Shown: positions 61,426 to 64,000 of the stretch, in pieces
How positions within the stretch are numbered: the first letter of the stretch is position 1
Layout of the letters: every line of letters starts with the position of its first letter
Assembly: GCA_017165825.1 (NCBI GenBank)
Contig: CM029369.1
Coordinates: 21,198,611-21,262,610, forward strand
Direction of reading: 5' to 3'
Length of the DNA: 64,000 bases
DNA from: Hepsetus odoe
Lineage: Eukaryota > Chordata > Actinopteri > Characiformes > Hepsetidae
Position numbers and translations under genes: made by a program
Notes under the pieces: generated by a model
The model's input: the letters and a program-made list of their open reading frames with translations, nothing else
What the model was told of the DNA's origin: nothing
Databases searched by the model: none

Positions 61426-64000
61426 ATGATCCCTCAACACCCAAAACAAGCTCAGCCCTCTGCATTCACTACCCTGCTCTTCCTGCTCGGTAAGTCAGCA
61501 ACGACTGCAAGGTGGACTTTTTGTTTCTGGTGAATTTCTGTTTATCTAAGAAATGTTGCTTTTATGTAACAGTGTAAGCCTCCCTGCTTAATGTTGATGT
61601 TATTTTGAAAGGCCATTGGCTGGTGTAATGTTGCAGGATCAGGGTCTCTCATGTGATGATGAACATTGCCAGGAAGTCCTTTCATTACTCCCATTATGTT
61701 CAGAACATTTCCCTTAACATTTTCCTTTAATAGTACACTGTAGATGCTTGTAGATTCTCTCTTTGTCTCACGTCAAGTGAATATCATCTGCTGTCTGACA
61801 CGGAACTTTATGTTCCCACTATTAACAGAAGCTATTCTGTTCATTTTAACCCTCAACCTATAGCTAGCCTTGACTTCACCCTGACTGTAGCACAACTGAT
61901 CTTAAGCTGAGCGTCAGTTCTGCAGGAGACCATTAAAATGAACCAAATCTTCTTACAAAATTCAGTCCTTCTGTGTTTCATAGATTAAACCAAAGTAGCC
62001 AGCCCAAACCAACTGATCACCACTGGGGTGACCAAGCAAGACAGGCCTGTATATTAGACCTACAAGCCCATTTTGCAGCAAGATGTCAATACTAATGATT
62101 GTCATTACAGCTGTAACACTACATATGAGTTTGTCCAGTGATGCACCGGACACCACATCTCCTCCGGCTCCACCATCACCTCCTAGTAACCCTGAGAGAG
62201 GGAGCTACAATGTGACCAAGAACGGCACTGCCTGCCTAATAGCACGCATGGGACTGCAGCTCAATATTACTTACCTCTCACACTCCCAGGGCAAGGTATT
62301 ACACACTCGTCTACAGAGAACACAAGAAACCAGGTTTAGTTTAGAGGAATACTAAAAAGCAAACATTATATGAACTGCTTTTTTTGTTAAAGCTTCGCTT
62401 ATATGTCAGCAGCTATCCAAAGAATGTATGTAGTATCTCTAATTTTCATTATTATGTGTACTCATTGTCATTGTTTTCTTGTTTTGCTCCTTGAGGCCTG
62501 GTAAAGTACTGCAATGTTATTGACCAGCAGTTAGCCTGATTTTTGTGGCGACTTGATTAGGCACCAAGAGCCTGTAATGACAGGAAAAAACAAGCTGGCT
62601 GATAGGTTATGGGACACGTTTTTCTGGTTTTAGGTGGTTGTCATATCTTGGATTTACTGAATAGTTTGATGTGACTGGTTCAAATGTACTCTCATACTAT
62701 TTGTTCCGCTATGAGATTCTTGTTATACCTTTTGTTAATCTGTATGTGTAGGTAGTTCAGGAGATTGTCAACCTCCATCCAAACAAGACCAAGCAGTCTG
62801 GATCCTGTGAGGCTGAAACTGCATCTCTCAAACTCATTGAGGACAACACTAATCTGACTTTCATCTTCTCTTTGGTCAGTTGCCCTCGCTCACTATCACT
62901 TTCCATCTTATTACATAAGCTCTTACTGGTTCCAACTAGTCTTCACATGATGAAATCATACTTTTAGTTTTTTCCACTCTGTTTTTAAACTGTCTGCATG
63001 ACTTCAGGTCAGTGCAAAAAGGGCTAATTTTGGCTGACATGTTTATGCCAATGTTGCTAATATTTCATCTGGCTTTCAGAATTCTACATCTAACAAGTAT
63101 CATCTCAGTGGACTGGAGCTGTCAGCCAACTTGTCAGACATGGCTCGTAAGTTATAACTCTTCTTAATTAGAAGACTGTTGTTAAGTCATTGTTTATATA
63201 ATTTACTGAACTTAATTATGTCTGTGCCCTTTTAGAGCCCCTGTCTGCCAGGAACAGTACCCTGGACTACCTGCAAGGAACTCTAGGCTACTCTTACATG
63301 TGTCATGAAGAACAGACCTTGAGTGTTGGGCAGAATTTCTCCCTCAACACCTTTCAGCTTCAGGTGCAACCATTTGGTGTCACTGGAGATGAGTTTGGTA
63401 CAGGTAGTGTTATTTTTGATATGTGCCTCCATGTGTCTCATTTTCATGGTTACAGCTGTTTCTTTTATGCTTGTGGTGTACATTCCAGAGCATATCATCA
63501 ACCATAAAGATCTTTTACCTTCCTGCATTTTGTTTGTTATGCGTGAATGGACTAATGGAAATATTCAGTGTAAAGTTATTGAAAGAAACAGTTACGTTTG
63601 CTTTGTCATGCTTGTGTAACATCATTGTTTGAGGCCTGCTCACACTACAGGATAATAAGGTTGGTTTCAAGGCCAACTGGCCCCCCTGCAATCACAAAAG
63701 GTGTCCTGATTTCAGGCAGGTTGAAAGCAACTATCTTCCTCAATTATCTTGTGGTGTAATCAAATCCTAATCCCTTCAATCTACTAACCAAAAAAATTCA
63801 GCATGTTTGCCATTTTATTTTTTTTCCTTACAGTGTGGATTGAACCCTGACTCTCTTGCGTTTAAGCTTGTTAATCAGTGCGGCCTCAGGTGTACGAAAG
63901 GATAAAATTGATGGTATTAACAGGTTAATGTCATTAGCTTGATCTTGTTTTACTTTCTCGTTTAGCTGAGGACTGTGCACTGGATGAAGACAACATGCTG
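61426..64000 (+). CDS. LAMP-family glycoprotein with one LAMP domain (partial, runs off the end)
   Basis: Exons: 61426-61489, 62111-62295, 62752-62874, 63080-63146, 63236-63403 and 63966-64000 (cut by the window end). Phases agree throughout, giving 214 residues so far. Residues 1-31 form a signal peptide. A short Pro-rich stalk follows (TSPPAPPSPPSNPE). A single LAMP luminal domain then has four cysteines: C63 (NGTACLIA), C102 (SGSCE), C169 (YSYMCHEE) and C206 (EDCALDEDNML). The two loops have the standard spacing. At least eight N-glycosylation sequons are present. The membrane helix and YxxI-type tail should lie just beyond the edge. Sequence is closest to the membrane-proximal domain of LAMP1 (MGLQLNITY, NPNKT-like LHPNKT), but one domain with a stalk is the CD68/LAMP3 layout. 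I therefore give no symbol. Expected location is the lysosomal or late endosomal membrane. Confidence 0.88.

Noticed and set aside
63283..63528. 81-codon minus-strand open frame
   Set aside because: It is antisense to LAMP exon 5.

Overview
The window is vertebrate nuclear DNA, from a ray-finned (teleost) fish and possibly an otophysan. Genes are split into many short exons with GT-AG introns, and the protein families are vertebrate-specific (immunoglobulin-superfamily receptors, CD3 zeta, a LAMP glycoprotein, Oct-1). The spaces are filled with fish-type repeats: tRNA-derived SINEs, Tc1/mariner elements, RTE-like and L2-like LINE fragments, and many microsatellites. No prokaryotic, plasmid or CRISPR features are present.

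Layout. (1) 160-2629, minus: the 5' end of ildr2 (signal-peptide exon and V-type Ig exon); the rest lies off the left edge. (2) 4355-8916, minus: gpa33, an A33-antigen-type receptor with two Ig domains and an unusually long Asp/Arg/Tyr heptad-repeat tail. (3) About 9.0-16.7 kb: a repeat-rich interval with degraded RTE-like and L2-like LINE pieces and SINEs. (4) 16793-32527, plus: a complete 15-exon pou2f1 (Oct-1), followed by a probable 7 kb 3' UTR. (5) 39.5-42.4 kb: SINEs and Tc1-like remnants. (6) 42436-57338, minus: a complete 8-exon cd247 (CD3 zeta). (7) 57.4-61.1 kb: repeats, including a dead Tc1-like transposase. (8) 61426 to the right edge, plus: the 5' part of a single-domain LAMP-family gene.

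The order ILDR2-GPA33-POU2F1-CD247 matches the human 1q24 block as I know it, without MAEL and STYXL2/DUSP27, so this is a conserved neighbourhood and not an operon. The genes share a context (epithelial junction and surface receptors, a lymphoid octamer factor, a T-cell signalling chain) but no direct co-regulation can be shown from sequence.

I see no wholly new system. The best leads are: a cd247 that keeps all eight exons but has lost both tyrosines of the third ITAM; a cluster of exact octamer sites (the Oct-1 target) in and just upstream of the 5' half of the Oct-1 gene itself; a CLEAR-like E-box upstream of the LAMP gene; an 828-bp perfect palindrome ending at an N; and a transposon inserted 12 bp from the splice donor after the POU homeodomain.
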